From contig CAMNRO010000005.1 of assembly GCA_946553045.1 (NCBI GenBank), positions 1-64,000 on the forward strand: DNA of 64,000 nucleotides. Direction: 5' to 3'. Within the stretch, counting starts at the first letter, position 1. Each line of letters begins with the position of its first letter. The notes below the pieces were generated by a model, which worked only from the letters and a program-made list of their open reading frames with translations, did no database searches and was not told where the DNA came from. Shown here piece after piece: positions 51,044 to 60,691 of the stretch. This DNA comes from an uncultured Porphyromonadaceae bacterium. Its GTDB lineage: Bacteria; Bacteroidota; Bacteroidia; Bacteroidales; Muribaculaceae. A program made the translations under genes and the position numbers.

Positions 51044-52312
51044 TTTCTCGAATTTCTTCACGATGACGGTAGCGTTGTGGCCGCCGAAACCGAAAGAGTT
51101 CGACAGTGCTGCGCGCACTGTGCGCTTCTGAGCGCGGTCGAAGGTGAAGTTGAGGGTATAGTCGATTTCCTCGTCCTTGTCTTCGGGGTCGTGGTTGATT
51201 GTCGGGGGCACGATGTCTTCTTCTACGGCCTTGATGCTGAATACGGCTTCGAGGGCGCCGGTAGCGCCGAGGAGGTGTCCGGTCATCGATTTTGTAGAAG
51301 AGATGTTGAGCTTGTGGGCTGCGTCGCCGAACAGTTCCACGATAGCCTTGACCTCGGAGATGTCGCCGACGGGAGTCGACGTGCCGTGCACGTTGATATA
51401 GTCGATATCTTCGGGCTTCATGCCGGCGTCCTCGAGGGCGTTGCTCATGGCGAGCTTGGCGCCGAGGCCTTCGGGGTGAGTGGCGGTGAGGTGGTAAGCG
51501 TCGGCCGACATGCCGCCGCCGGCTACCTCGCAGTAGATTTTAGCACCGCGTGCGAGTGCGTGTTCGAGTTCTTCGAGCACGAGCACTGCCGAGCCTTCGC
51601 CCATCACAAAGCCGTCGCGGCTTTTGCTGAAGGGACGCGAGGCGGTCTGGGGGCTGTCGTTGCGGGTCGAGAGGGCGTGCATGGAGTTGAAGCCGCCTAC
51701 GCCTGCAGGGAAGATGGCTGCTTCAGCGCCGCCGGTGATCATGACGTCGGCTTTGCCCAGACGGATAAGGTTGAATGCGTCGATAATGGCATTGTTGCTC
51801 GAGGCGCAGGCCGAAACGACACCGTAGTTGGGGCCATGGTAGCCATATTCCATCGAGATGTGGCCGCTTGCGATGTCGGCAATCATCTTGGGAATGAAGA
51901 AGGGGTTGTATTTGGGCCCCTTGTCGGCGTTCATGGCATAATATCCTGCTTCTTCCTCGAAGGTGTGGAGACCTCCGATGCCGGCTGCTACAATCACGCC
52001 TACGCGGTTTTTGTCGACGTTGTTGCCTTCTTCGGCATCGATGCCGGAGTCGGCCACGGCCTGACGGGCTGCCACAAGCGCATACTGTGCGTAGAGGTCG
52101 AGCTGGCGCGCCTTGCGGCGGTCGAAATGATCCTCGGCTTTGAAACCTTTGACTTCGCAGGCAAACTGGGTTTTGAACAGGCTGGCGTCGAAATGGGTGA
52201 TGGGGCCGGCACCGCTCACGCCTGCTTTGGCGTTCTCCCAGGTAGTGGCAACATCGTTGCCAAGCGGGGTGATAGCTCCAAGGCCGGTAACTACGACTCT
52301 TTTAAGTTCCAT
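51041..52312 (-). CDS. fabF: Beta-ketoacyl-ACP synthase II
   Basis: 423 residues. Elongates acyl-ACP with malonyl-ACP in fatty acid synthesis. Thiolase fold with the catalytic Cys in VVSACASSNNAI near residue 169, His in NVHGTSTPVGD near 310 and His in SMTGHLLGATGALEAV near 345. It follows acpP by 124 bases in the usual acpP-fabF order. Its TAA stop is the first TAAG of array 8. Confidence 0.96.
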   Translation of the reverse strand: MELKRVVVTGLGAITPLGNDVATTWENAKAGVSGAGPITHFDASLFKTQFACEVKGFKAEDHFDRRKARQLDLYAQYALVAARQAVADSGIDAEEGNNVDKNRVGVIVAAGIGGLHTFEEEAGYYAMNADKGPKYNPFFIPKMIADIASGHISMEYGYHGPNYGVVSACASSNNAIIDAFNLIRLGKADVMITGGAEAAIFPAGVGGFNSMHALSTRNDSPQTASRPFSKSRDGFVMGEGSAVLVLEELEHALARGAKIYCEVAGGGMSADAYHLTATHPEGLGAKLAMSNALEDAGMKPEDIDYINVHGTSTPVGDISEVKAIVELFGDAAHKLNISSTKSMTGHLLGATGALEAVFSIKAVEEDIVPPTINHDPEDKDEEIDYTLNFTFDRAQKRTVRAALSNSFGFGGHNATVIVKKFEK

Positions 52313-52436
52313 TATTTAACGTGTGGGTGTTTGGTTCTGATTGTGATGAGAGAGGGGGAGGGATAAATAGTAAAAACCGCCGTGCTGTTTCACTATGGAA
52401 ATTCGCGGCGGCTGTATTGTGCGTTGTGTCGTGTTC

Positions 52437-52673
52437 TTACTTCGCGTTGGCTTCAACGAAAGCTACTGCGTCGCCGACGGTTTTGATCTTTTCAGCTTCT
52501 TCGTCGGGGATGGTGATACCGAATTCTTTCTCGAAGTCCATGATGAGTTCTACGGTGTCGAGAGAATCTGCGCCGAGGTCGGTGATGAAGCCTGCGGTTT
52601 CGGTTACTTTTTCGGGTTCAACGCCGAGCTTGTCAACTACGATGTTTTTTACGCGATCTGCAATTTCTGACAT
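52437..52673 (-). CDS. acpP: Acyl carrier protein
   Basis: 78 residues, acidic, four-helix bundle. The phosphopantetheine attachment site is Ser37 in [17 protein letters not shown]. Carries growing acyl chains for FabF and the other Fab enzymes. First gene of the acpP-fabF operon. Confidence 0.97.
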   Translation of the reverse strand: MSEIADRVKNIVVDKLGVEPEKVTETAGFITDLGADSLDTVELIMDFEKEFGITIPDEEAEKIKTVGDAVAFVEANAK

Positions 52674-52974
52674 GATAGTATAGTTTTAAATTTTTAGTAA
52701 ATTCACGTTTTGCGGTGCAAAGTAAGCAAATTTTCTTCAAACAAGGAAATTAAATGGTATTTCTTTTATATCCGGCAACGTGTGCGCAGGATGCAAAACC
52801 CGCTCAGACAGTGCTCTGACGCTGTTTTGACACTAACGGTGAAAAAATGTTAAGCGCCCCCGCAGATGTTGAAAATTCCCTAAATCCTTGCCTGAAAGGA
52901 AATAAATTTGGAAAAGGCCGCGCATTTTCGTATCTTTGCGCGATTTTACGACGTAACATACATTTTTTATTTTT
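52674..52974. other. 301-bp divergent promoter region of acpP and pnp
   Basis: The acpP side has a near-match -7 box on the minus strand (TTACTTTG, 52718-52725) 45 bases before its ATG. The pnp side has a full promoter (52907-52938). The rest is AT-rich with no array and no gene. Confidence 0.6.
52907..52938 (+). promoter_or_regulatory. Promoter of pnp
   Basis: TTTG (52907-52910), a 20-bp spacer and TATCTTTG (52931-52938). The ATG is 36 bases downstream. Confidence 0.75.
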
Positions 52975-55227
52975 ATGAATCCCATCAAAAAAACCATCGA
53001 ACTGCCCGACGGCCGCACGATTACCATCGAGACCGGCAAGTTGGCAAAGCAGGCCGATGGAGCGGTAGAAGTGCGCATGGGCAACACCATGCTCCTCGCC
53101 ACGGTCGTTTCCGCCAAGGAAGCCGGCGAAGGAGTCGATTTCATGCCACTGCAGGTTGAATACAAAGAGAAATTCTCCGCTGCCGGTCGTTTCCCCGGCG
53201 GCTTCCTTAAGCGCGAAGGCCGTGCGAGCGATTACGAAATCCTCACCGCCCGTCTGGTCGACCGCGTGCTCCGTCCCCTCTTCCCGGACAATTACCACGC
53301 CGACACCTTCGTCAATATAATTCTCTTCTCGGCCGACGGCGTCGATGCCCCCGACTGCCTCGCAGGCCTCGCAGCATCTGCTGCAATCGCTGTCAGCGAC
53401 ATTCCCTTCAACGGACCCATCTCCGAAGTCCGTGTGGCTCGTGTAGACGGTAAATTCGTTATCGACCCCACTTTCGAAGAACTCCAGAAAGCCGACATGG
53501 AACTCATGGTCGGCGCAACCTACGACAACATCATGATGGTCGAAGGCGAAATGGACGAAGTGAGCGAAGCCGAACTCCTCGCCGCCCTCCGTGCCGCCCA
53601 CGACGCCATCAAGGCTCAGTGCAAGGTGCAGATGGAACTCGCCGAGGCTGTCGGCAAGGCCAAGCGCGAATACTGCCACGAAGTAAACGACGAAGCCCTC
53701 CGCGCCGACGTGCACGAAAAATGCTACGACCGCGCATATGCCATCGCTAAAGCCGGCTGCGCCGACAAGCACTGGCGTCAGGACAGCTTTGACGCTATCT
53801 GCGACGAATATATCGAATCGCTTCCCGAAGAAGAACGCGACGAAAAGGCACCCCTCGTAAAACGCTACTATCACGACGTTGAGAAAGAAGCCGTTCGCCG
53901 TTGCATCCTCGACGAAGGCATTCGCCTCGACGGTCGCAAGACCACCGAAATCCGCCCCATCTGGATCGAGACAGACTACCTGCCCGGACCTCACGGATCG
54001 GCTGTCTTCACCCGCGGCGAGACCCAGGCCCTCGCAACCGTAACCCTCGGCACAAAACTCGACGAGAAAATACTCGACGACGTTCTCAACCAGGGCCGCG
54101 AGCGCTTCCTCCTCCACTACAACTTCCCTCCCTTCTCCACAGGCGAGGCCAAGCCCCAGCGCGGCGTAGGCCGTCGCGAAGTAGGCCACGGCAACCTCGC
54201 GCACCGCGCCCTCAAGCGCATGTTCCCCAAAGATTTCCCCTACGTATGCCGCGTAGTGAGCGATATCCTCGAAAGTAACGGCTCCTCTTCGATGGCCACC
54301 GTCTGCGCCGGCACTCTGGCGCTTCTCGACGCCGGCGTGAAGATGCGCAAGCCCGTCAGCGGTATCGCCATGGGTCTTATCACCGACACTGCTTCCGGCA
54401 AATATGCCGTGCTCAGCGACATTCTCGGTGACGAAGACCACCTCGGCGACATGGACTTCAAGGTGACCGGTACTGCCGACGGCATCACCGCAACCCAGAT
54501 GGACATCAAGTGCGACGGCCTCAGCTACGAAATCCTTGAGAAAGCCCTTCTCCAGGCCCGCGACGGACGTCTCCACATCCTCAACCTCATCAACGAGGCT
54601 ATCCCCGCTCCCCGCGAGGACTACAAGCCCAACGTGCCCCGCATCGTCACCATGCTCATTCCCAAAGAACTCATCGGCGCCGTTATCGGCCCGGGCGGAA
54701 AAATCATCCAGGGAATCCAGGAAGAGAGCGGTGCCACCGTCTCCATCGACGAAATCGAAGAAGGCGGCTACATCGAAGTGGCTGCTCCCAACCGCGCCGC
54801 TATCGACAAGGCTCTTGCCATGATCAACGCTATCGTAGAGCTTCCCGAAGAAGGCAAGGTTTACGACGGTACCGTGCGCTCCATCATGGACTTCGGCGCA
54901 TTCGTTGAATTCATGCCCCACCGCGACGGTCTGCTCCACATCAGCGAAATCGCATGGGAACGCCTCGACGACATGGCAGCCTCCGGCCTCAAGGAAGGCG
55001 ACAAGGTGCAGGTGAAACTCATCGAAATCGACAAGAAGACCGGCAAATACCGCCTCTCAATGCGTGCCCTCCTGCCCAAGCCCGAAGGCTACGTTGAGCC
55101 CCAGCGCGCTCCCCGCGGCGAACGCGGCCCGCGCCGCGAAGGCGACCGTCCCCGTCGCGAAGGCGCACCCCGCCGTGATGGCGACCGCGGACCCCGCCGC
55201 GAACCCCGCGCTCCCAAGAAAGACTAA
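52975..55227 (+). CDS. pnp: Polyribonucleotide nucleotidyltransferase (PNPase)
   Basis: 750 residues. Phosphorolytic 3'-5' exoribonuclease of the RNA degradosome type. Two RNase PH domains (residues 10-230 and about 320-550, the second with [20 protein letters not shown]), KH domain with [18 protein letters not shown], and S1 domain ([28 protein letters not shown]). The last 35 residues form an Arg/Gly/Pro-rich tail ([17 protein letters not shown]), probably for RNA or protein contacts. Terminator follows. Confidence 0.97.
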   Translation: MNPIKKTIELPDGRTITIETGKLAKQADGAVEVRMGNTMLLATVVSAKEAGEGVDFMPLQVEYKEKFSAAGRFPGGFLKREGRASDYEILTARLVDRVLRPLFPDNYHADTFVNIILFSADGVDAPDCLAGLAASAAIAVSDIPFNGPISEVRVARVDGKFVIDPTFEELQKADMELMVGATYDNIMMVEGEMDEVSEAELLAALRAAHDAIKAQCKVQMELAEAVGKAKREYCHEVNDEALRADVHEKCYDRAYAIAKAGCADKHWRQDSFDAICDEYIESLPEEERDEKAPLVKRYYHDVEKEAVRRCILDEGIRLDGRKTTEIRPIWIETDYLPGPHGSAVFTRGETQALATVTLGTKLDEKILDDVLNQGRERFLLHYNFPPFSTGEAKPQRGVGRREVGHGNLAHRALKRMFPKDFPYVCRVVSDILESNGSSSMATVCAGTLALLDAGVKMRKPVSGIAMGLITDTASGKYAVLSDILGDEDHLGDMDFKVTGTADGITATQMDIKCDGLSYEILEKALLQARDGRLHILNLINEAIPAPREDYKPNVPRIVTMLIPKELIGAVIGPGGKIIQGIQEESGATVSIDEIEEGGYIEVAAPNRAAIDKALAMINAIVELPEEGKVYDGTVRSIMDFGAFVEFMPHRDGLLHISEIAWERLDDMAASGLKEGDKVQVKLIEIDKKTGKYRLSMRALLPKPEGYVEPQRAPRGERGPRREGDRPRREGAPRRDGDRGPRREPRAPKKD

Positions 55228-55242
55228 TTGAACCCTATGCAT

Positions 55243-55279
55243 AAAAAATCGCCGGAAGCACTGCTCCCGGCGATTTTTT
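55243..55279. terminator. Terminator between pnp and the fimbrial operon
   Basis: A perfect 13-bp stem (AAAAAATCGCCGG / CCGGCGATTTTTT) with an 11-nt loop and T tract, 15 bases after the pnp stop. Bidirectional, for the two convergent units. Confidence 0.88.
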
Positions 55280-55290
55280 GTGTTTCCGTG

Positions 55291-56379
55291 TTATTCGTAG
55301 CTGGTCTCAACCTCGATGAAACTGTCGACGGTGGGCGTGCCGAATTCGATGGCGCCCATCTCTTCGTTGGAATTTATGACAAGGCTGTAGATGTAGTGGC
55401 AACCGGGCTGCCATGCCGAAAACTTGCTTGTAGGCAGCGGGAACTTGAGAATGCCGTCGCCGAAGGTAGAGCCCTGCACGATATTCTCTTCGGGTGTGTT
55501 CTCGTTAGGCCACAGCTTGGTTCCGGTCGAGGCGTCGTATATTACGCACATCACGCCTATGTAATTGTCGGCGCCGTTGCCGTTGCTGCGGTAGGTGAGG
55601 GGCTGTGGCATTGCAAACACAGTGCCTCCGCGGCCAAGGCCGGCGGTCGGTATCACGGTGGGTGTCGAGGTGAGGTCGAGGAGCTCGTCGGCGGCCTGCG
55701 ACCAGAGCAGCACATAGTTCTGGGGTGTATTCTGGTCTGTCCACGTGCCTACATTGTCGGCCGATGCCGTCTCCGATGTCGAGCCCGAGGGGAATGTGAA
55801 ATTGCCCTTGGTCATTAAGCTCGACAGAGCCACGTTCGAAACACGCACCTTGAGATTCTCGTTGGAGGAACTCAGCTTCACGGTCACTTTCGACAACGCA
55901 TGTCTGAAATTGAACACAACCTGGGCGTTGGGCTGTCCGGCAGCTCCGCGCAGATTTGGTGCCACGGCATAGACAATATCTTCGGTGCCGCCGGTGGCAT
56001 CATAAGGCACCGGTGCCAGAGGGCCTCCCGACCCGACCCATGACGCAGGCGCGAAGGCGTAGAAATCCACGTTCTCATTGGCCGGCCAGTACTTGACGGG
56101 CGAGTAAGTCCAGGTGTTGCCCGAAGTCTTGGTGACTTCCACGTTGTCCATAAACAGATTGGCGGCAGCGGGCGTGCCCGTGTATGCATACACATTGAAG
56201 GCCGTCAGGTTATTGGTCGTGATATCGCCCGCGCGCGACGACTCCGTGTTGGCCGCAAATCGTATCTCGCCCGAAGCCTCCTCGGCCGGTCCTGAATAGC
56301 TTTCGTCGCTCGAACATGCGCCCAGAGCGGCAGCGCCTGCCACCGCCGAAGCGATGATTAGTAAGTTCTGTCTGTTCAT
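55291..56379 (-). CDS. Fimbrillin (Mfa1/FimA-like) lipoprotein
   Basis: About 362 residues from MNRQNLLIIASAVAGAAALGAC (lipid Cys22); an upstream ATG (56409) would overlap the preceding gene. The mature N-terminal half (EIRFAANTESSRAGDITTNNLTAFNVYAYTG) and the FDFYAFAP-like block (VDFYAFAPASWVGSGG) are typical of Bacteroidales fimbrillins, which are exported as lipoproteins and polymerised after cleavage. The C-terminal strand region (IEFGTPTVDSFIEVETSYE) likely gives the donor strand. Last gene of the three-gene fimbrial operon; 22 bases after the DUF5119 gene. Confidence 0.8.
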   Translation of the reverse strand: MNRQNLLIIASAVAGAAALGACSSDESYSGPAEEASGEIRFAANTESSRAGDITTNNLTAFNVYAYTGTPAAANLFMDNVEVTKTSGNTWTYSPVKYWPANENVDFYAFAPASWVGSGGPLAPVPYDATGGTEDIVYAVAPNLRGAAGQPNAQVVFNFRHALSKVTVKLSSSNENLKVRVSNVALSSLMTKGNFTFPSGSTSETASADNVGTWTDQNTPQNYVLLWSQAADELLDLTSTPTVIPTAGLGRGGTVFAMPQPLTYRSNGNGADNYIGVMCVIYDASTGTKLWPNENTPEENIVQGSTFGDGILKFPLPTSKFSAWQPGCHYIYSLVINSNEEMGAIEFGTPTVDSFIEVETSYE

Positions 56380-56401
56380 ATATTCTTGAGTTTGGTTTGT
56401 T

Positions 56402-57346
56402 CTAGACATTGTACTCGAGGTCTATTTCTATGGTCGTCCAGCCATCTACGATTACGTCGATGTCGCCCACGTCAGACCCCGGAGTGTCGCCTTCGGGAAT
56501 CACAAGCCCTTTTATTTCAATAAAAACGTGTCTCGGAGATATTGAGTTCATCATTTGGTCGGTGAGCTCGAAACTTTTTGAAAAACTCTTGCCGTCGGTG
56601 CGCGTCACCGCTACAGTGAGCGTATATGGGCCGCTGAGAGCCGTCGGGGTAAATGCATCCGCCGAGGCTGTCATAAGGCTGTCTGAGGCCGACAGGACCA
56701 TCGGGGCATAGAGATAATCGTCGTGATTCTCGCTTATCATGGGGCCGAGCCTGAGCGAGGAGTCCGTGCCCGAAAGAGCGGCGTATGCCTTTTTCACGCG
56801 GCCGATACCTTTGATGTCGCTCACTCTGATGTCGTAGACGGTGCATACGGAGTCGGGCAGAGCCCTCACAACGCTTCTGGGGCATTCTTTACACGAGCCG
56901 TCGTCGGCGCTGTAGCTCACGCCGCAGGGAGTCACTTCCAGATACTCCACCTCGGCCCGGTAGAGCATTCCGGTGGTGCCGAACATATCCCTGTCCGTAT
57001 TCCTGGCCGAGGCTGTCATGCCATCGAACGACTGTGTGTCGGTGATTCGTACCGAGGCATCGTCGTTGTTGAACGCTATCATGCGGTATGTTCCCGTCGG
57101 AATCTCCACGCTGCCGCCATCGGCGCCGGCGATGTCGAAGCGCCATACCTGCTCATGGGCGCCAAGTGGAAAAAACATCAGCGTCATGCCCTCGGGCTTG
57201 GCTTCGGGCGCCCTGGTCCATTCGAAGACAACATCGATGCCGCGCACTTCCGACCCCGGGCATGCTATGTCTTTGTGGCTGCACGACACCAGTGTCGCGC
57301 CCGAAAGGGCGACGGCCGCAAGCCATGTTTTTAACGCTGCTTTCAT
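56402..57346 (-). CDS. DUF5119 lipoprotein of a fimbrial operon
   Basis: 314 residues with a lipoprotein signal (lipid Cys22, LVSCSHKD). The VVFEWTRAPEAKPEGMTLMFFP start and GTYRMIAFNNDDASVRITD block are typical of DUF5119, a family found beside Mfa/FimA genes and probably an anchor or assembly subunit (FimB/Mfa2-like). A Cys pair (TPCGVSYSADDGSCKECP) may form a disulfide. It starts 10 bases after the DUF3575 gene. Confidence 0.75.
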   Translation of the reverse strand: MKAALKTWLAAVALSGATLVSCSHKDIACPGSEVRGIDVVFEWTRAPEAKPEGMTLMFFPLGAHEQVWRFDIAGADGGSVEIPTGTYRMIAFNNDDASVRITDTQSFDGMTASARNTDRDMFGTTGMLYRAEVEYLEVTPCGVSYSADDGSCKECPRSVVRALPDSVCTVYDIRVSDIKGIGRVKKAYAALSGTDSSLRLGPMISENHDDYLYAPMVLSASDSLMTASADAFTPTALSGPYTLTVAVTRTDGKSFSKSFELTDQMMNSISPRHVFIEIKGLVIPEGDTPGSDVGDIDVIVDGWTTIEIDLEYNV

Positions 57347-57356
57347 GGGGTCTCGT

Positions 57357-57974
57357 TTATTTTTTCGTATGTCTGCCCGGAAACCACACCAGGCTCACCG
57401 ACAGGCCCGTGAGGCCGAAATAGCGGTGAAACGAATGGCTCGTGCATACATAGCCGTCGCACTGAGGCTTGTACTTTATCAGCGTTCCGCCGGAATAGCC
57501 CGCCCTCACACCGAAATCAAGATTGAGGTTCCGGCTGATTTTCATCGAATATCCATATGAAACACCGGCGCCGAATGTAGCGTCGGGCGATTGCCACCCG
57601 CGGCCGCCGAATTCGAAGTCGTAATCGGATAGCGAGACATATATGCCCGCATGATGCCCCGTCAGGAGCCGGCACTGCGTGCAGCTTCCGAACCAGTAGC
57701 GGACCTCGGCCACGCCCATTCTGATGCGCCAGTAGCGGTGGCGGCTGTCGTTGCTCCACCAGGCGTATGTGCCCGTCAGCGACGCCGAAAAATTAGCAGG
57801 CAGAATCACCTCTATTCCCAGGTCGGGCGTCAGAATGGCGTCGTGCAGCAGATTGGTCTTCAGTGCTATATCCGGACAGTCGCAGTCGGCCGGTCCTGCC
57901 CACACGCCGTGGGAGGAAAGAGCGGCTGCCGCCACGCATACAAAAATCGATACAGCATGAGTCAATCCCTTCAT
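57357..57974 (-). CDS. DUF3575 outer-membrane-type beta-barrel protein
   Basis: 205 residues from MKGLTHAVSIFVCVAA with a clear signal peptide; a longer frame extends to 58307 but that extension lacks coding character. ALKTNLLHDAILTPDLGIEV is the DUF3575 signature, followed by alternating strands (YAWWSNDSRHRYWRIRMGVAEVRYWFG, GVSYGYSMKISRNLNLDFGVRAGY) ending in aromatic SLVWFPGR. Small barrels of this kind head fimbrial operons in Bacteroidales, possibly as an outer-membrane component. First gene of the operon. Confidence 0.8.
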   Translation of the reverse strand: MKGLTHAVSIFVCVAAAALSSHGVWAGPADCDCPDIALKTNLLHDAILTPDLGIEVILPANFSASLTGTYAWWSNDSRHRYWRIRMGVAEVRYWFGSCTQCRLLTGHHAGIYVSLSDYDFEFGGRGWQSPDATFGAGVSYGYSMKISRNLNLDFGVRAGYSGGTLIKYKPQCDGYVCTSHSFHRYFGLTGLSVSLVWFPGRHTKK

Positions 57975-58095
57975 AGGATAAAGTCCGTGTGAATTCGTTC
58001 TTTTACTGACAATCAAACGACCAGGACACGCCATATGTTCACCACGCCCGCCAACTTCAGACTTCCTGCTTGCACCACCCGGCTGCCATCTGGTT

Positions 58096-58126
58096 TTGCG
58101 GTCAACAAAAAAATGATTAATTTTGT
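58096..58126 (+). promoter_or_regulatory. Promoter of the S41 protease gene
   Basis: TTTG (58096-58099), a 19-bp spacer and TAATTTTG (58119-58126). It lies 50 bases before the ATG at 58177. Confidence 0.75.
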
Positions 58127-58176
58127 TTTTTAATTGATTGCGCGCCCGTGTGGGCGTCGCTCCGCGTTCAACCGTT

Positions 58177-59844
58177 ATGAAGAAACTATTATATATCATG
58201 GCCGTAGCCGCCGCGTTTGCCGGCGTTTCGGCTCTGGCCGCGACCCCGGCTGCAGCCCGCAAGGACGATTTCGCCCGCAAGCTGCGCACATTCAATGCCA
58301 TAGTCAAGGAGCTGCAGGCAAACTATGTCGACACGCTCGACGCCAACGATATCATGGACAAGACCATCGGCGCCTTGCTCTATCAGATAGACCCCTATAC
58401 CGAATATTACCCCGCCGGCGACCAGGACGAGCTCCTGTCGATTTCGCAGGGCCAGTATGCCGGCATTGGCTCCACCATCGTCAAGCGTGGAGCCGAGGTG
58501 CTTGTCAGCGAGCCCCAGTGGGAGTCGCCCGCCCGCCGCACCGGCCTGCGCCCCGGCGACGTCATCATTGCCGTCGACGGCGATACGGTGCGCTCTTCGA
58601 TGCAGATAGGCGACGTGAGCCGTCGTCTGCGAGGCCAGGCGGGCACCAATGTGCATGTAGACGTGCGCCGCCCCTATGTGCAGGACTCGATTCTGTCGTT
58701 CGACATCACCCGCGCCGACATCAAGGTGAATCCGCTGCCATATTATGGCATCGATAAGGACGGCACCGGATTTATCCGCCTGACGACATTCAACGAGAGC
58801 AGCGCCCGTCGTGTGAAAGAAGCCGTGGCCGACATGCTCCGCAACCCCGCTCTGAAAGGCATTGTGCTCGACCTCCGCGGCAATGGCGGCGGTCTCCTCG
58901 AGAGCGCCGTGCAGATTGTGGGCAACTTCGTGCCCAAAGGCACAGAGGTGGTCCGCACCCGTGGCCGCGACCGTCGCTCCGAGAAGGTCTATAAGACCAC
59001 CCGCCAGCCACTCGACGCCAATATTCCCCTCGTAGTCCTTACCGACGACGGCACCGCGTCGGCCTCGGAAATCGTGGCCGGCTCGCTGCAGGACCTCGAC
59101 CGCGCCGTTGTCGTCGGCCAGCGCTCATTCGGCAAAGGCCTTGTGCAGACCACGCGTCCGCTGCCCTTCGACGACATCATGAAGCTTACTACGGGCCGAT
59201 ATTATATCCCCTCGGGCCGTCTTATCCAGGCGCTCGACTATTCGCACCGCAACCCCGACGGTACGCCTGCCCGCACCCCCGACAGTCTTACCACCGAGTT
59301 CAAGACCCGTGCCGGCCGCAGTGTGCGCGACGGCGGCGGCATTACCCCCGACGTGACAGTCGAGACCAAGGAGATGAACCGCCTCATATACAATATCATC
59401 GCCGATATGTGGGCTTTCGACTATGCCAACCGCTACTATGCCGCCCACCCCGACGCCGTGCCTGTTGGCGACTTCGAGATTACCGACAGCATATTCGACG
59501 ATTTCAAGGCCTTCATCGATCCCGCCCGCTTCAAATATGACCGTCAGTGCGAGTCGGCGCTCGACTATCTGCGCACCGCGGCCAAAAACGAGGGATACAT
59601 GACCGATTCGGTCGCAGCACAGTTCGATGTTCTGTCGGCCATGCTCAAGCACGACCTCGACCACGACCTCAATATCAACCGCGAGGATATCACCGACATT
59701 CTCCGCGACGAAATAGCGGGCCGCTACTACAGCGACGGCGACCGTGTGCTTCTCACCCTTCCCGGCGACAGCGCATATATCCGCGCCGCGGCAATCATCG
59801 CCGACCCCGCCGAATACAAACGACTCCTTTCTCCGGCAAAATGA
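58177..59844 (+). CDS. C-terminal processing peptidase, family S41
   Basis: 555 residues with a signal peptide (MKKLLYIMAVAAAFAGVSALA). N-terminal helical part, a PDZ domain (residues about 90-170, GIGSTIVKRGAEVLVSEPQ, RTGLRPGDVIIAVDG), then the S41 core with the Ser in TASASE (residues 293-298) and the Lys in RSFGKGLVQ (Lys320). Cuts C-terminal tails of periplasmic proteins. The C-terminal 150 residues form an extra domain usual in Bacteroidetes. The next gene starts on its stop (ATGA). Confidence 0.93.
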   Translation: MKKLLYIMAVAAAFAGVSALAATPAAARKDDFARKLRTFNAIVKELQANYVDTLDANDIMDKTIGALLYQIDPYTEYYPAGDQDELLSISQGQYAGIGSTIVKRGAEVLVSEPQWESPARRTGLRPGDVIIAVDGDTVRSSMQIGDVSRRLRGQAGTNVHVDVRRPYVQDSILSFDITRADIKVNPLPYYGIDKDGTGFIRLTTFNESSARRVKEAVADMLRNPALKGIVLDLRGNGGGLLESAVQIVGNFVPKGTEVVRTRGRDRRSEKVYKTTRQPLDANIPLVVLTDDGTASASEIVAGSLQDLDRAVVVGQRSFGKGLVQTTRPLPFDDIMKLTTGRYYIPSGRLIQALDYSHRNPDGTPARTPDSLTTEFKTRAGRSVRDGGGITPDVTVETKEMNRLIYNIIADMWAFDYANRYYAAHPDAVPVGDFEITDSIFDDFKAFIDPARFKYDRQCESALDYLRTAAKNEGYMTDSVAAQFDVLSAMLKHDLDHDLNINREDITDILRDEIAGRYYSDGDRVLLTLPGDSAYIRAAAIIADPAEYKRLLSPAK

Positions 59845-60482
59845 AAGACCTCCGTGCCGTGCGCGGAGCCTCCCTGATACACTCGCTCATCGCTCAGGGC
59901 GAGCATGAGCATCAGGACTTCAAATTCGCCATTTCCGACGCACGCAAGATAGCGCGCTCCATCTCTGCCTTCGCCAACAACGACGGAGGCCGCCTCCTTA
60001 TTGGCGTGAAAGACAACGGCGTCGTTGCCGGCGTGCGCAACGAAGAGGACATATATGTTGTCGAACAGGCTGCCGAGCGCTACTGCCGTCCGGCCGTGTC
60101 GGTAGAGTTTAAAGGCTATAAGGTCGACGGCACGCTGCTCGTCATAGTGGCCGAAATAGAGGCATGTCCCTCCCGCCCCGTCATGGCATCGGAGCCCGAC
60201 GGCTCATGGCGTGCCTACTATCGTGTCGCCGATGAGAATATCGCCGCACACCCTCTCATGGTCGAAGCCTGGCGCCGCAGTTCGCGTCCTGTCGCGTTCG
60301 AGGAGCTCCATGGCGCTGTCGCAGCCTTTGTCGGCGGTGCCGGTGGTCCTGTCGAAGTGCGCGACATAGCCCTCGGCCTCCACATCAGCACGCCTCGCGC
60401 CGAAAGTGCCGTCGCCGACCTCGCTGCCGCCGGCCTTCTCCGTTTCGTCTACCACCGCGGCGAATTCAGAATAGCGGATTAG
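59841..60482 (+). CDS. AlbA_2 (Schlafen-type) domain protein
   Basis: 213 residues, start ATGA overlapping the protease stop. The N-terminal half is an AlbA_2 domain: GEHEHQDFKFAISDARKIARSISAFANNDGGRLLIGVKDNG near residues 19-60, then VIVAEIEACPSRPVM. Often annotated as ATP-binding, though the domain is better known from nucleic-acid-binding or RNase-type proteins. The C-terminal half looks like a winged helix (VRDIALGLHISTPRAESAVADLAAAGLL). The last codons and stop (ATA GCG GAT TAG) are array 9 units. Confidence 0.78.
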   Translation: MKDLRAVRGASLIHSLIAQGEHEHQDFKFAISDARKIARSISAFANNDGGRLLIGVKDNGVVAGVRNEEDIYVVEQAAERYCRPAVSVEFKGYKVDGTLLVIVAEIEACPSRPVMASEPDGSWRAYYRVADENIAAHPLMVEAWRRSSRPVAFEELHGAVAAFVGGAGGPVEVRDIALGLHISTPRAESAVADLAAAGLLRFVYHRGEFRIAD

Positions 60483-60606
60483 GAGGTTAGGAGGTTAGGA
60501 GGGTAGGAAGTTAAGAAATTAGGAAGTTAGGAGATTAGGAGGTTGGGAGGTCGGTTTAAAAAAAACTTAAGCACCTTAAAGACCCTAAATTCCCTAAACC
60601 CGCAGC
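60470..60606 (+). repeat. Intergenic short-unit array 9 (TTAGGAGG octads)
   Basis: The stop TAG at 60480-60482 lies in the first TTAGGAGG. Nine octads follow (TTAGGAGG three times, GTAGGAAG, TTAAGAAA, TTAGGAAG, TTAGGAGA, TTAGGAGG, TTGGGAGG), to about 60550. The C-rich part is short (CTTAAGCACC, TTAAAGACCC, TAAATTCCC, TAAACCCGC) and ends about 85 bases before the next ATG. Confidence 0.93.
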
Positions 60607-60691
60607 CCCAGAAAAAAACTATTTTCGTGACTTTTTAAACTTTTGGCTATTTAAACGCCTTATATAGCTAAAAGATAAAAAATATACGAAA

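Noticed and set aside
52804-54939. 711-codon minus-strand ORF opposite pnp
   Set aside because: Antisense shadow of a highly biased gene; pnp has full domain structure on the plus strand.
57975-58307. N-terminal extension of the DUF3575 protein
   Set aside because: The extension lacks coding character and overlaps the S41 protease promoter and start; a signal peptide begins at 57974.
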